From contig NZ_JAPJDC010000001.1 in assembly GCF_026241855.1 (NCBI RefSeq), positions 2,232,001-2,296,000 on the forward strand: a stretch of DNA of 64,000 nucleotides, written 5' to 3'. Within the stretch, counting starts at the first letter, position 1. The number at the start of each line of letters is the position of its first letter. This stretch comes from Curtobacterium flaccumfaciens pv. betae (GTDB taxonomy: Bacteria > Actinomycetota > Actinomycetes > Actinomycetales > Microbacteriaceae). A program made the translations under genes and the position numbers. The notes beneath the pieces were generated by a model. The model saw only the letters and a program-made list of their open reading frames with translations. It was not told where the DNA came from and did no database searches. Shown in pieces: positions 44,525 to 53,587 of this stretch.

Positions 44525-45607
44525 TCAGCGGACGGCCGCGCGACCCAGCTCGATGAGCTCGGTGACGAGCTCGCCGTAGGACACCCCCGACGCCGCCCAG
44601 CAGCGCGGGTACATCGACAGCGGCGTGAAGCCCGGCATCGTGTTGACCTCGTTCACGACGAAGCCGTCGTCGGTCAGGAAGCAGTCGACACGGGCGAGCC
44701 CCGAACCACCGATGGCCTCGAACGCGCGGGCACCGATGGAGCGGATCTCGTCGGTCTGGTCGTCGGTCAGCGGGGCCGGGCAGAGCAGCGACTCGTCACC
44801 GCCCAGGTACTTCGAGGCGAAGTCGTAGAAGCCGTCCTCGGCCACGACGATCTCGCCCGGCAGGCTCGTGCGCGGCACACCGTCACGACCTTCGAGCACG
44901 GCGACCTCGACCTCGCGGCCGACCACACGGGGCTCGACGATCACCTTGGAGTCGTGCTCGAACGCCAGGTCCATGGCGGCACCCAGCTGCGAGGGCTCGT
45001 CGACGCGCGAGACACCCATGCTCGACCCCGCGCGGGCCGGCTTGACGAACAGCGGCCAGCCGTGCGCGGCGATCGTCTCGGCGACGTCCACCGGGTCGGC
45101 CGCCCACTGCCGGCGGAGCACGGTGGTCCACGGTGCGACCCGCAGCCCGGCGTGCTCGAGCACGGCCTTCGCGACGTGCTTGTCCATCGCCAGTGCGCTC
45201 GCGAGCACGCCGTCGCCGACGTACGGCAGCCCGGCGATCTCGAGCAGGCCCTGGATCGTGCCGTCCTCGCCGAAGGGGCCGTGCAGGATCGGGAACACCA
45301 CGTCGACCGGGATCGCGGTGACCGTGCCGTCGGGGTGGGACACGACGAGTTCGTTGGTGGCCGGCGAGGTCGGGAACGCGATCCGCGTGCCGTTGTCGGG
45401 CACCGTCGGCAGCGCGCCGTCGCGGATAGTCCACTGCGCCGGGTCGTCCGACTGCAGCGTGAAGGCACCGTCCTGGGTGATCCCGATCGGCACGAGGTCG
45501 TACTCGGCCCGGTCGACGACGTCCATGATGCCGCCGGCGGTCACGCAGCTGATCTCGTGCTCGCTCGAGCGACCGCCGAAGAGCACGGCGACGGTGGTCC
45601 TGGGCAT
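44525..45607 (-). CDS. ddl: D-alanine-D-alanine ligase
   Basis: Makes the D-Ala-D-Ala end of the peptidoglycan precursor. The 360-residue ATP-grasp enzyme has FGGRSSEHEIS (10-20), HGPFGEDGTIQGLLE, VKPARAGSSMGVS and EVNTMPGFTPLSMYP. The ATG at 45607 has GAGGGAAC 6 nt upstream. The active-site Tyr/Ser region looks normal for D-Ala rather than D-Lac ligases, though I did not align it. It follows gpsA by 59 bp. Confidence 0.96.
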   Translation of the reverse strand: MPRTTVAVLFGGRSSEHEISCVTAGGIMDVVDRAEYDLVPIGITQDGAFTLQSDDPAQWTIRDGALPTVPDNGTRIAFPTSPATNELVVSHPDGTVTAIPVDVVFPILHGPFGEDGTIQGLLEIAGLPYVGDGVLASALAMDKHVAKAVLEHAGLRVAPWTTVLRRQWAADPVDVAETIAAHGWPLFVKPARAGSSMGVSRVDEPSQLGAAMDLAFEHDSKVIVEPRVVGREVEVAVLEGRDGVPRTSLPGEIVVAEDGFYDFASKYLGGDESLLCPAPLTDDQTDEIRSIGARAFEAIGGSGLARVDCFLTDDGFVVNEVNTMPGFTPLSMYPRCWAASGVSYGELVTELIELGRAAVR

Positions 45608-45666
45608 GGGGGTTCCCTCGGGGATCGTGGGCACGGGAGTCCCTTCGTGACTCGGTGCGGGACCGG

Positions 45667-46680
45667 TCACTCGCCCTGCGGCTCGTCGGTCTCGGTGAGG
45701 TGCGGCGCGATGTTGCGCGGATCGAGCCTACCGGCGAGGACCTCGCCGACCTGGCTGACGATGGGCATGTCGACGCCGTTCGCCGCGGCCAGCTCGAGGA
45801 TCGGGGCGACCGAGGCCAGCCCCTCCGCCGTCTGGTTCATCTGGCGGACGACCTCGTCGAACCGGTAGCCCTGGCCGAGCAACCGCCCGGCGGTGTTGTT
45901 CCGCGACAGCGGTGACTGGCACGTGGCGATGAGGTCGCCGAGGCCCGCGAGTCCGGACAGCGTCGACGACTGCGCGCCGAGCGACACCGCGAAGTCGGTC
46001 ATCTCGGCGAGGCCGCGCGTGATGATCGAGGCCTTGGTGTTCTCGCCGTAGCCGACCCCGTCGACGATGCCGATCGCGACGGCGATGAGGTTCTTCAGCA
46101 CGCCGCCGAACTCGGTGCCGATGACGTCGGTGTTGATGAACGACCGGAAGTACGGGTTCGTCGCGACGGCGGCGACGTCGGTGGCGGTCTCCAGCGACGA
46201 CGACGACACCACGGCGGCGGTCGGCTGCCGACGGGCGATCTCGAGCGCCAGGTTCGGGCCGCTGGCCACCGCGATGCGGTCCTGGTCGATGCCGAGACCC
46301 TGCAGCAGGACCTCGCTCATCCGCAGTCCCGTGCTCTTCTCGACGCCCTTCATCAGACTGACGACCGGCACGTCCGCGGGCAGCAGCTCGCGGATCGCGG
46401 CGAGGTTCGAGCGCAGGGTCTGCGAGGGCACCGAGACGTACACCTGCGAGGCGCCGTCGAGCACGCGCTCGAGGGACGTCGACGCGGTCAGGGTGCGGGG
46501 CAGGTTGATGCCGGGCAGGTAGTCCGAGTTGCGCTTGGTCTCGGTGATCTCGCGGGCGACCTCGGGGCGTCGGGCCCACACCACGGTGGACGCACCGCCC
46601 TCGGCCAGCACCTTCGCGAACGTGGTGCCCCAGCTGCCGGCACCGATCACGGCCACCCGGGGCTTGTCGGTCGACTGCAT
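45667..46680 (-). CDS. gpsA: NAD(P)H-dependent glycerol-3-phosphate dehydrogenase
   Basis: Supplies sn-glycerol-3-phosphate for phospholipids. The 337-residue product has VIGAGSWGTTFA (11-22), VSLMKGVE, SGPNLALEIA, FGGVLKNLIAVAIGI and GLAGLGDLIATC. The ATG at 46680 is the family start. A TTG overlapping the plsC stop (TTGAGTGA, near 46764) would add 28 residues and cannot be excluded. It lies downstream of plsC, which uses the same glycerol backbone pathway. Confidence 0.95.
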   Translation of the reverse strand: MQSTDKPRVAVIGAGSWGTTFAKVLAEGGASTVVWARRPEVAREITETKRNSDYLPGINLPRTLTASTSLERVLDGASQVYVSVPSQTLRSNLAAIRELLPADVPVVSLMKGVEKSTGLRMSEVLLQGLGIDQDRIAVASGPNLALEIARRQPTAAVVSSSSLETATDVAAVATNPYFRSFINTDVIGTEFGGVLKNLIAVAIGIVDGVGYGENTKASIITRGLAEMTDFAVSLGAQSSTLSGLAGLGDLIATCQSPLSRNNTAGRLLGQGYRFDEVVRQMNQTAEGLASVAPILELAAANGVDMPIVSQVGEVLAGRLDPRNIAPHLTETDEPQGE

Positions 46681-46759
46681 GACCACCCGGATCGCGGCGG
46701 TGTCGAAGGCCCCCGGAGCCGCGGCGGCGGGGTCGGGTCGGTCGTCGTGGGGTCGGAGG

Positions 46760-47584
46760 TCACTCAAACCGGCCGGTCTCCTTCTGGTTGTTCGCCGCCG
46801 GGTCCCAGCGGGTCGCGGGTGCCCGTTCGCCGCGGAGCACCTCGAGCAGCGCGGTGATCTCGCGCATGACGAGTTCGGTGGCCTCGCCGAGCATCTGCTG
46901 GTCGATCTGCCGACCGCGGTACGCCGACAGGTCGACCGGGTCACCGATGATCACGTCGACGCGGGACGGCGGGAACAGCCGGAGCTTCTTGCCGTACCTG
47001 GCCATGATGTTCTGCGTGCCCCAGTGGGCCATCGGGATGAGCGGCACGTCGTTCTCGAGCGCGATCCGCACCGCGCCCGTCTTGCCGCGCATCGGCCACA
47101 GGTCGGGGTCGCGGGTGAGCGTGCCCTCGGGGTAGACGATGATCGCCCCGCCCTGCTCGACCAGGGACCGGCCGCCCCCGAGCGGGTCGCTCAGGCGCGT
47201 CCGGCCGGAGCGTTCGACCGGGATCTGTCCCATGCCGGACATGAGCTTGCCGACCACGGGGACCTTGAACAGCGACGCCTTCGCCAGGAACCGCGGCGCC
47301 CGCTTCGAGATGTACACGGCGGTGCCCACGACCAGGGGGTCGATGTTCGTGAAGTGGTTCGGCGCGAGCACGAACGCGCCCTCCGCCGGCAGGCGGTTCG
47401 GGCCGTGCCAGTGGTAGCGCGCCGAGAACCGGAACGTCGGGATGACGATCGACGCGACGATCCGGAACGCGGTGTTCAGCTCACCGCGGCGCCACCGGCG
47501 CCCACGCACGGGGAGGCCGGTCGTGACCTGCGCGTCGGAGCCGCCACGGGCCTCCAGACCGTCGCCTCTCGCTTCTGCCGGCAC
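46760..47584 (-). CDS. PlsC-family 1-acyl-glycerol-3-phosphate acyltransferase
   Basis: 274-residue acyltransferase with the catalytic HX4D motif NHFTNID (H77, D82), the PVERSGR glycerol-phosphate site and YPEGTLTRD. It probably makes phosphatidate ahead of CdsA. The GTG at 47584 follows the murA stop by 5 bp. The first about 20 residues are encoded by a half-copy of the GGAGGCCCGTGGC palindrome, so a later GTG at 47509 may be the true start. It forms an operon with gpsA and ddl. Confidence 0.9.
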   Translation of the reverse strand: MPAEARGDGLEARGGSDAQVTTGLPVRGRRWRRGELNTAFRIVASIVIPTFRFSARYHWHGPNRLPAEGAFVLAPNHFTNIDPLVVGTAVYISKRAPRFLAKASLFKVPVVGKLMSGMGQIPVERSGRTRLSDPLGGGRSLVEQGGAIIVYPEGTLTRDPDLWPMRGKTGAVRIALENDVPLIPMAHWGTQNIMARYGKKLRLFPPSRVDVIIGDPVDLSAYRGRQIDQQMLGEATELVMREITALLEVLRGERAPATRWDPAANNQKETGRFE

Positions 47585-47589
47585 TGTGC

Positions 47590-48957
47590 CTACCCAGCGA
47601 AGTCGAAGTCGGCGCCGAGCTTGCGCAGCTTCGGGATGAAGTGCTCGTAGCCGCGGCTGATGATGCCGACGTTGGTGATGTGCGACTCGCCGTCGGCGGT
47701 CAGCGCCGCGATGAGGTGGCTGAACCCGCCACGCAGGTCGGGGACGCGGACGTTGGCGGCGTGCAGCTTCGTCGGACCGGTGATGACGGCGGCCTGCTCG
47801 AACGGGCGGCGGGCGACGCGGCGGTCGTGGCCGGGCAGCCCCTCCTTGTGCACGACGATGTCGGCACCCATCTCGTTCAGCGCGTCGGTGAAGCCGAAGC
47901 GGTTCTCGTAGACGGTCTCGTGCACGATGCTCTGGCCCTCGGCCTGGGTCAGCGCGACGACGAGCGGCTGCTGCCAGTCCGTCATGAAGCCGGGGTGCAC
48001 GTCGGTCTCGATGACGACGGGCTTCAGGGTGTCCAGCTCGCGGTAGAACCGGATGCCGTCCTCCTGGATGTCGAACCCGCCGCCGACCTTGCGGAAGACG
48101 TTGAGGAACGTCATGAGCTCCTGCTGGTTCGCGCCCTCGACGAAGATGTCGCCGTTGGTGGCGAGCGCGGCGGAGGCCCAGCTCGCGGCCTCGTTGCGGT
48201 CGTTGATCGCGCGGTGCGTGTAGCCGCGGAGCGACTCGACGCCCTCGATGAAGATGACGCGGTTCGGCTCGACCGAGACGATGGCGCCCATCTTCTGCAG
48301 GATCGCGATGAGGTCCATGATCTCGGGCTCGATCGCGGCGTTCCGCAGCTCCGTGACGCCCTTGGCGAGGGTCGCCGAGAGCAGGACCTGCTCGGTGGCG
48401 CCGACGCTCGGGTACGGCAGCTCGATCGAGGCGCCCTTCAGTCCGTCCGGGGCCGTCAGGTGGATGCCGTTGACCTGCTTGTCGACGACCGCACCCATGG
48501 CGCGGAGGGCGTCGAGGTGGAAGTCGATCGGACGGTCGCCGATGCGGCAGCCGCCGAGGTCGGGGATGAACGCCTCGCCGAGCTTGTGCAGCAGCGGGCC
48601 GCAGAACAGGATCGGGATGCGGCTCGACCCGGCGTGCGCGTCGATCTCGGCGAAGTGCGCCGACTCGACCCGCGACGGGTCGAGGATGAGTTCGCCTCGT
48701 GCAGGATCGGTGATGCGCACGCCGTGCACCTCGAGCAGCCCGCGGACCACCTTGACGTCGGAGATGTCCGGCACGTCACGGAGGATCGACGGGGTGTCAC
48801 CGAGCAGCGACGCCACCATGGCCTTGGTCGCGAGGTTCTTCGCCCCACGGACCTCGATGCGTCCCACGAGCGGCTTGCCCCCGCGGATGACGATCTCGTC
48901 CGACTTGAGGCCCACGCGCGCCCCTGCGGCCGCTGCGTCCTGTACGAGAGAGTTCAC
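47590..48957 (-). CDS. murA: UDP-N-acetylglucosamine 1-carboxyvinyltransferase
   Basis: First committed step of peptidoglycan synthesis. The 455-residue product has IRGGKPLVGRIEVRGAKN (24-41) and the catalytic Cys C137 in GGCRIGDRPIDFH, so it should be fosfomycin-sensitive (Asp would confer resistance). The GTG at 48957 overlaps the last base of the leuD stop (TAGTG), an unusual coupling of leucine and wall synthesis genes that recurs in actinobacteria. Its inverted alpha/beta fold is shared with the EPSP-synthase-like domain at 21.7-25 kb. Confidence 0.96.
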   Translation of the reverse strand: MNSLVQDAAAAGARVGLKSDEIVIRGGKPLVGRIEVRGAKNLATKAMVASLLGDTPSILRDVPDISDVKVVRGLLEVHGVRITDPARGELILDPSRVESAHFAEIDAHAGSSRIPILFCGPLLHKLGEAFIPDLGGCRIGDRPIDFHLDALRAMGAVVDKQVNGIHLTAPDGLKGASIELPYPSVGATEQVLLSATLAKGVTELRNAAIEPEIMDLIAILQKMGAIVSVEPNRVIFIEGVESLRGYTHRAINDRNEAASWASAALATNGDIFVEGANQQELMTFLNVFRKVGGGFDIQEDGIRFYRELDTLKPVVIETDVHPGFMTDWQQPLVVALTQAEGQSIVHETVYENRFGFTDALNEMGADIVVHKEGLPGHDRRVARRPFEQAAVITGPTKLHAANVRVPDLRGGFSHLIAALTADGESHITNVGIISRGYEHFIPKLRKLGADFDFAG

Positions 48958-49553
48958 TACTTCACCGGCAATGTCTTCGGCCGCCAACTGGAGCGGCGGG
49001 ATTCGAACTCCGTGATCGAGGTCTCGTCACGGAGGGTGAGCCCGATGTCGTCGAGCCCTTCCATCAACCGCCAACGAGTGTAAGCGTCGATCTCGAAGGG
49101 GACGTCCACATCCCCCAGCGACACGCGCTGCGTCTCGAGGTCGACCGTCGCCTCGATGCCCGGGTTCGCCTCGACGGCGGCCCACAGGCGCTCGACCTCC
49201 GGTTCGGTCACGATCGCCGTGACCAGGCCCTGCTTGCCGGCGTTGCCCTTGAAGATGTCCGCGAAACGGGGCGAGACGACCACCGTGAAGCCGAAGTCGC
49301 GGAGCGCCCAGACGGCGTGCTCGCGGGACGAGCCGGTGCCGAAGTCGGGGCCGGCGACGAGCACACGGGCGCCCTGGTAGCGCTCCTGGTTCAGCACGAA
49401 GTCGGGGTCCTGCCGCCACCCGGCGAACAGGGCGTCCTCGAAGCCGGTCTTGGTGACGCGCTTCAGGTAGACCGCGGGGATGATCTGGTCGGTGTCGACG
49501 TTCGACCGCTTGAGCGGCGCGGCGATGCCGGAGACGGTGGTGATCTTGTCCAT
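48957..49553 (-). CDS. leuD: 3-isopropylmalate dehydratase small subunit
   Basis: 198-residue partner of LeuC in leucine synthesis. It has the swivel-domain motifs [33 protein letters not shown] and [14 protein letters not shown]. The ATG at 49553 overlaps the leuC stop (ATGA). The stop shares a base with the murA start. Confidence 0.97.
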   Translation of the reverse strand: MDKITTVSGIAAPLKRSNVDTDQIIPAVYLKRVTKTGFEDALFAGWRQDPDFVLNQERYQGARVLVAGPDFGTGSSREHAVWALRDFGFTVVVSPRFADIFKGNAGKQGLVTAIVTEPEVERLWAAVEANPGIEATVDLETQRVSLGDVDVPFEIDAYTRWRLMEGLDDIGLTLRDETSITEFESRRSSWRPKTLPVK

Positions 49554-51010
49554 CAGAAGGTCCCCTCGGTGGCGGTGGCGGACGTCGCCGCCGCGATCTC
49601 GTCGTCGGTCTCCAGGTCCCACGGGCTGGACAGCGTGCCGCGCACCGCGGTGGCCGCGGCGACGAGCGGCGACACCAGGTGCGTGCGGCCGCCCTTGCCC
49701 TGGCGACCCTCGAAGTTGCGGTTCGAGGTGCTCGCGCAGCGCTCCCCCGGTGCCAGCTGGTCCGGGTTCATCCCGAGGCACATCGAGCAGCCGGCGAACC
49801 GCCACTCGGCACCGAACTCGGTGAACACCTTGTCGAGCCCCTCGGCTTCGGCTTCGAGCCGGACCCGCGCGGAGCCGGGCACGACCATCACCCGGACGCC
49901 GTCGGCCTTGGTGCGGCCCTTGATGATCGACGCGAAGGCCCGCAGGTCCTCGATGCGCGAGTTCGTGCAGGAGCCCATGAACACCGCGTCGACGGCGATG
50001 TCCTTCATCGGGGTGCCGGCGGTGATGTCCATGTACTCCAGGGCGCGGCGTGCGGCGGCCTGGTCGTTGGGGTCGCTGTAAGCGGCCGGGTCCGGCACGC
50101 TCTCGGACAGCGAGACGCCCTGGCCGGGGTTCGTGCCCCAGGTGACGAAGGGCTCGAGATCGTCCGCGTCGATGAACACCTCGGCGTCGAAGACGGCGTC
50201 GTCGTCGGTGGCGAGGGTCTCCCAGTAGGCGACGGCGTCGTCCCAGTCCTGACCGGTGGGCGCGTGGTCGCGGCCCTGCACGTAGTCGTAGGTGGTCTGG
50301 TCGGGGGCGACCATGCCGGCGCGGGCACCGGCCTCGATCGACATGTTGCAGATCGTCATGCGGCCCTCCATCGAGAGGGCACGGATCGCGGAGCCGCGGT
50401 ACTCGAGCACGTAGCCCTGTCCGCCGCCGGTGCCGATCTTCGCGATCACGGCGAGGATGATGTCCTTCGCGGTGACGCCGGGGCGCAGCGTGCCCTCGAC
50501 CGTGATCGCCATCGTCTTGAAGGGCTTGAGCGGCAGGGTCTGCGTGGCGAGGACGTGCTCGACCTCGGACGTGCCGATGCCGAACGCCATCGCGCCGAAG
50601 GCCCCGTGGGTGCTGGTGTGCGAGTCGCCGCAGACGACGGTGATGCCGGGCATGGTCAGGCCGAGCTGCGGGCCGACCACGTGGACGATGCCCTGCTCCT
50701 TGTCGCCCAGGGAGTGCAGCCGGACGCCGAACTCCTCGCAGTTGCGACGAAGGGTCTCGATCTGGATCCGGCTCGTCGGGTCCGCGATGGGGCGGTCGAT
50801 GGCGAGCGTCGGGGTGTTGTGGTCCTCGGTCGCGATCGTCAGGTCGAGGCGGCGCACCGGTCGCCCGGCCTGCCGCAGGCCGTCGAACGCCTGCGGACTC
50901 GTCACCTCGTGCACGAGGTGGAGGTCGATGTAGAGGAGGTCGGGGTTGCCGTCCTCGCCCTTGACCACGACGTGGTCGTCCCACACCTTCTCGGCGAGCG
51001 TCTTTCCCAT
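49553..51010 (-). CDS. leuC: 3-isopropylmalate dehydratase large subunit
   Basis: 485-residue aconitase-family protein with a 4Fe-4S cluster. Cluster cysteines are in GSCTNSR and GCSMCLGMN, and [11 protein letters not shown] and the N-terminal EDHNTPT substrate loop are present. It heads leuC-leuD-murA-plsC-gpsA-ddl, a long same-strand series. A perfect palindromic operator candidate lies 65 bp upstream. Confidence 0.97.
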   Translation of the reverse strand: MGKTLAEKVWDDHVVVKGEDGNPDLLYIDLHLVHEVTSPQAFDGLRQAGRPVRRLDLTIATEDHNTPTLAIDRPIADPTSRIQIETLRRNCEEFGVRLHSLGDKEQGIVHVVGPQLGLTMPGITVVCGDSHTSTHGAFGAMAFGIGTSEVEHVLATQTLPLKPFKTMAITVEGTLRPGVTAKDIILAVIAKIGTGGGQGYVLEYRGSAIRALSMEGRMTICNMSIEAGARAGMVAPDQTTYDYVQGRDHAPTGQDWDDAVAYWETLATDDDAVFDAEVFIDADDLEPFVTWGTNPGQGVSLSESVPDPAAYSDPNDQAAARRALEYMDITAGTPMKDIAVDAVFMGSCTNSRIEDLRAFASIIKGRTKADGVRVMVVPGSARVRLEAEAEGLDKVFTEFGAEWRFAGCSMCLGMNPDQLAPGERCASTSNRNFEGRQGKGGRTHLVSPLVAAATAVRGTLSSPWDLETDDEIAAATSATATEGTF

Positions 51011-51074
51011 CAGCTCAGCCCTCCTCGTCCTCGTCGTTGCGCCGCGACCGCGGCCCGATCAGGCGACTCTACCA

Positions 51075-51086
51075 TTGGTATACCAA
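51075..51086. promoter_or_regulatory. 12-bp palindromic operator candidate upstream of leuC
   Basis: TTGGTATACCAA, a perfect and unusually AT-containing palindrome in the 180-bp leuC/FUSC divergent gap. Its form suits a GntR- or IclR-type repressor. Leucine genes in related actinobacteria are controlled by IclR-type LtbR/NdgR, whose gene usually lies next to leuC but is absent here. Confidence 0.5.
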
Positions 51087-51190
51087 CGCGCGGCACCCCG
51101 CGCGTCGCGGGTCCGTCACCCCGTGGCGGCACAGCCTGGAGGCCCGTGGCGACTCCCCGACACCCGTCGCGGTGGGAAGATGGTGACGAC

Positions 51191-52258
51191 ATGACGACAC
51201 CTGCGCACTCGACCCGGACCATCAACCTCGAGGGCGCGGCACGCGCCGCGATCGCCGGTGGCGCACCGCTCGCGCTGCTCATCGCCCTCGGCATGCCGGG
51301 GTACGCCGCCTTCGCCATGTTCGCCGGGTTCACCGCCATCTTCGGTGCGACCGAGCCCTACCGGCAGCGTGCCGTCACCACCGGTGTCGCTGGTGCACTG
51401 CAGGCGCTCTGCATGTTCGCCGGCATCGGGGTCGGGCTCGTCGGGTCGCCGCTCTGGCTGCAGGCCGTGGGTCTCGTCGTCGTCCTGGTGGTCGCGGTCT
51501 GCACCCTCTCCACGCTCCGGGCGATCCCCGCGCAGCCGATCTTCCCGGTGTTCGCGTTCGTCGTGTCCGCACTCGTGCCGATGCGCCCGGCGGACGTCCC
51601 GCTCGTCACGACGATCATCGTCTGCTCGGTGGTCTGGGCCTGGCTCGTCGCGATGTCCGGTGCGGTCCTCCGTCGGGTGTTCCACCCGCACGCCCCGCAC
51701 CGGTTCCGCCCGCTGGCCGACCGCAAGCACCGGTCGCTCGCGATCCTCGAGACCCCGGCGCTGTGGGAGACCGTCGCGCTCAACGTCGTCGGGTCACTCG
51801 TCGCCGGTGCCGTCGCGGAGTCGATCCCCGGGCTCGGACACCCCTACTGGGCGGTCATCGCGGTGGTCTCGACCCTGCCGGCGATCCGCCAGCGGCACAC
51901 CGTGGTCCGCGCCGGGCAGCGTGTGGTCGGCACGATCGGCGGCACGGTCATCGCGGTCGGCATCCTGCTGCTCGAGCCGTCGGCGTGGTGGATCGTCGTG
52001 CTGGCCGTCGTCGGACAGTTCTTCGCCGAGATCTTCGTCGCCCGGAACTACGCCGTGTGCCTGCTGTTCCTCACCCCGCTCGCCCTGGCGGTGTCGTGGT
52101 TGAGCCTGCCCGAGGCACCCCAGCTGCTGGCGCTCGACCGCATCGCGCAGACCGTGCTCGGTGCCGTGGTCAGCGTGGGGCTGCTGCTCGTCGGGCGTGC
52201 GATCGAGCGCCGGCGTGGCCGTGCCCTGGGTGCGACGAGCGCGATCCGGACCGTCTGA
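51191..52258 (+). CDS. FUSC-family (aromatic-acid exporter-like) membrane protein
   Basis: 355 residues with two blocks of about five hydrophobic helices, the FUSC duplication: first block about 22-160, second about 205-340. Segments such as FAMFAGFTAIFGATEPYRQR and HPYWAVIAVVSTLPAIRQRH are typical of FUSC/YccS proteins, which are thought to export aromatic or toxic acids. The substrate is unknown. The ATG at 51191 follows GGGAAGA. It is divergent from leuC. A half-copy of the palindrome family (51138-51150) sits in its upstream region. Confidence 0.85.
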   Translation: MTTPAHSTRTINLEGAARAAIAGGAPLALLIALGMPGYAAFAMFAGFTAIFGATEPYRQRAVTTGVAGALQALCMFAGIGVGLVGSPLWLQAVGLVVVLVVAVCTLSTLRAIPAQPIFPVFAFVVSALVPMRPADVPLVTTIIVCSVVWAWLVAMSGAVLRRVFHPHAPHRFRPLADRKHRSLAILETPALWETVALNVVGSLVAGAVAESIPGLGHPYWAVIAVVSTLPAIRQRHTVVRAGQRVVGTIGGTVIAVGILLLEPSAWWIVVLAVVGQFFAEIFVARNYAVCLLFLTPLALAVSWLSLPEAPQLLALDRIAQTVLGAVVSVGLLLVGRAIERRRGRALGATSAIRTV

Positions 52259-52265
52259 CGCGCCC

Positions 52266-52448
52266 GGTCGAACCGGGCGTACCGGGTCGAACCGGGCGTA
52301 CCTGGTCGAACCGGGCGTACCTGGTCGAACCGGGCGTACCTGGTCGAACCGGGCGTACCGGGTCGAACCGGGCGTACCGGGTCGAATCGGGCGTACCTGG
52401 TCGAATCGGGCGTACCGGGTCGTTCCTTTCGACCAGGAACGCCCGATT
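52266..52448. repeat. 19-bp tandem repeat array with inverted end, array B
   Basis: Eight 19-bp copies of GGTCGAACCGGGCGTACCK (52266-52417) differ at only two or three positions. They end with GGTCG-TTCCTTT-CGACC and one inverted copy. The downstream CATCGCGCGTG and GGGAAGGA are also shared with array A (26226). No spacers are present, so this is not a CRISPR. Confidence 0.88.
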
Positions 52449-52493
52449 CCGCCTGGCATCGCGCGTGATAGGGGAAGGAGCGGGCGCGGACGG

Positions 52494-52537
52494 CGGACGG
52501 GAGGCCCGTGGCGGCGCCGCCACGGGCCTCCCGTCCG
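52494..52537. terminator. 44-bp perfect palindrome, bidirectional terminator
   Basis: CGGACGGGAGGCCCGTGGCG begins the left arm and the right arm is its exact complement over 22 bp. It lies between the convergent FUSC and phosphatase genes, immediately after array B. Confidence 0.85.
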
Positions 52538-52595
52538 TCCGTGGTCGCGACCACCGCGTCCGTCGCTGACGCGACCCGCCGGCTCCACCCCCGCG

Positions 52596-53201
52596 TCAGT
52601 CGCGCGGCTGGATGTTCCAGGCGTCGATGACGGGGCGACCGTGCTCGTAACCGAGGATGCTGACCGAGGCGGTGCCGAGCTTCAGCACGGCGCCGTCCTG
52701 CGGCGCGAGCCGGATCCACGCGGCACCGAGTGCCCGCAGCACGTGGCCGTGGGCGATGAACACCGCGTCGTGGCCCTCGGCGAGCACCGGGCGGGCACGG
52801 TTCAGGATGCGCTCGACGCGGACCCGGACCTCGGCGGCGTTCTCACCGGGGGTGTCGCCGGCGGGGACCCCGTCGGTCCAGAGGTCCCACGGCCCGTGGC
52901 GCAGCACCTTGATCTGCGGGGTGGTGAGGCCCTCGTACGCGCCGTAGTCCCACTCGTACAGGTCCTCGTCGAGCTCGGGCTCGACACCGATCAGGTGCGC
53001 GGTGTCGCGGGCGCGCTGCAGCGGGCTCGACAGCGCCAGCGCGAACGACCGGTCCCCGAGGTACCGGCCCGCGCGCTTCGCCTGCTCGACACCGTTGTCG
53101 GTGAGCGGGATGTCGGTGCGGCCGGTGTGCTGCCCGCTCTTCGACCACTCCGTCTCTCCGTGACGGACGAGGACGAGTTCGCCGGGGCGTTCCGAGGTCA
53201 T
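52596..53201 (-). CDS. histidine phosphatase (phosphoglycerate mutase-like) family protein
   Basis: 201 residues with the phosphohistidine motif LVRHGETEW (R13, H14), GRTDIPLTDNG, SSPLQRARDTA and the second His in IAHGHVLRALG. Such actinobacterial proteins are usually acid phosphatases of broad or sugar-phosphate specificity, rather than the glycolytic mutase. The ATG at 53201 overlaps the crcB stop (ATGA), so it is co-translated with the fluoride channel genes. Confidence 0.9.
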   Translation of the reverse strand: MTSERPGELVLVRHGETEWSKSGQHTGRTDIPLTDNGVEQAKRAGRYLGDRSFALALSSPLQRARDTAHLIGVEPELDEDLYEWDYGAYEGLTTPQIKVLRHGPWDLWTDGVPAGDTPGENAAEVRVRVERILNRARPVLAEGHDAVFIAHGHVLRALGAAWIRLAPQDGAVLKLGTASVSILGYEHGRPVIDAWNIQPRD

Positions 53202-53587
53202 GAGTTCCTTCCGATCCAGAGGCCGAGCGCAGCTGCGCCGACCGAGACGACGAGCATCCCGAGGCCGTTCAGGACGGCGAGCCGGGTCTTGCCGGATCGG
53301 AGGAGCTGTACGGTCTCGACGCTCGCCGTCGAGAACGTCGTGTACCCACCCATCATGCCCGTCCCGAGCACAGCGACCGTCGAGGCGGGGACGGCGCCCG
53401 CCTGCCCGAGGCCCGTCAGGAACCCGAGCACGAGCGATCCGGACACGTTGATGAGCAGGGTCCCGACCGGGAACCCGGCGAACCGGGAGCCGGCGAGGCG
53501 GCCCTTGACGACGCCGTCGAGCACGAAGCGCAGGGCGGCGCCGGCTCCCCCGCCGACGGCGACCAGGACCAGTTCGACCGGGCTCAT
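53198..53587 (-). CDS. crcB: fluoride channel subunit CrcB/Fluc (second gene)
   Basis: 129 residues, four TMs, with GGGAGAALRFVLD, GTLLINVSGSLVLGFLTG (the Asn and the pore loop) and GGYTTFSTASVETVQLL. Fluc proteins are dual-topology fluoride channels. Two adjacent genes usually give a heterodimer with fixed opposite topologies. The ATG at 53587 overlaps the first crcB stop. Confidence 0.94.
   Translation of the reverse strand: MSPVELVLVAVGGGAGAALRFVLDGVVKGRLAGSRFAGFPVGTLLINVSGSLVLGFLTGLGQAGAVPASTVAVLGTGMMGGYTTFSTASVETVQLLRSGKTRLAVLNGLGMLVVSVGAAALGLWIGRNS

Noticed and set aside
48957..48987. Longer MurA starting inside leuD
   Set aside because: The extra residues are an alternative-frame reading of the leuD end. 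The TAGTG overlap gives a family-typical start.
52266..52448. CRISPR array
   Set aside because: The 19-bp copies are directly adjacent with no spacers, are imperfect, and no cas genes are nearby.
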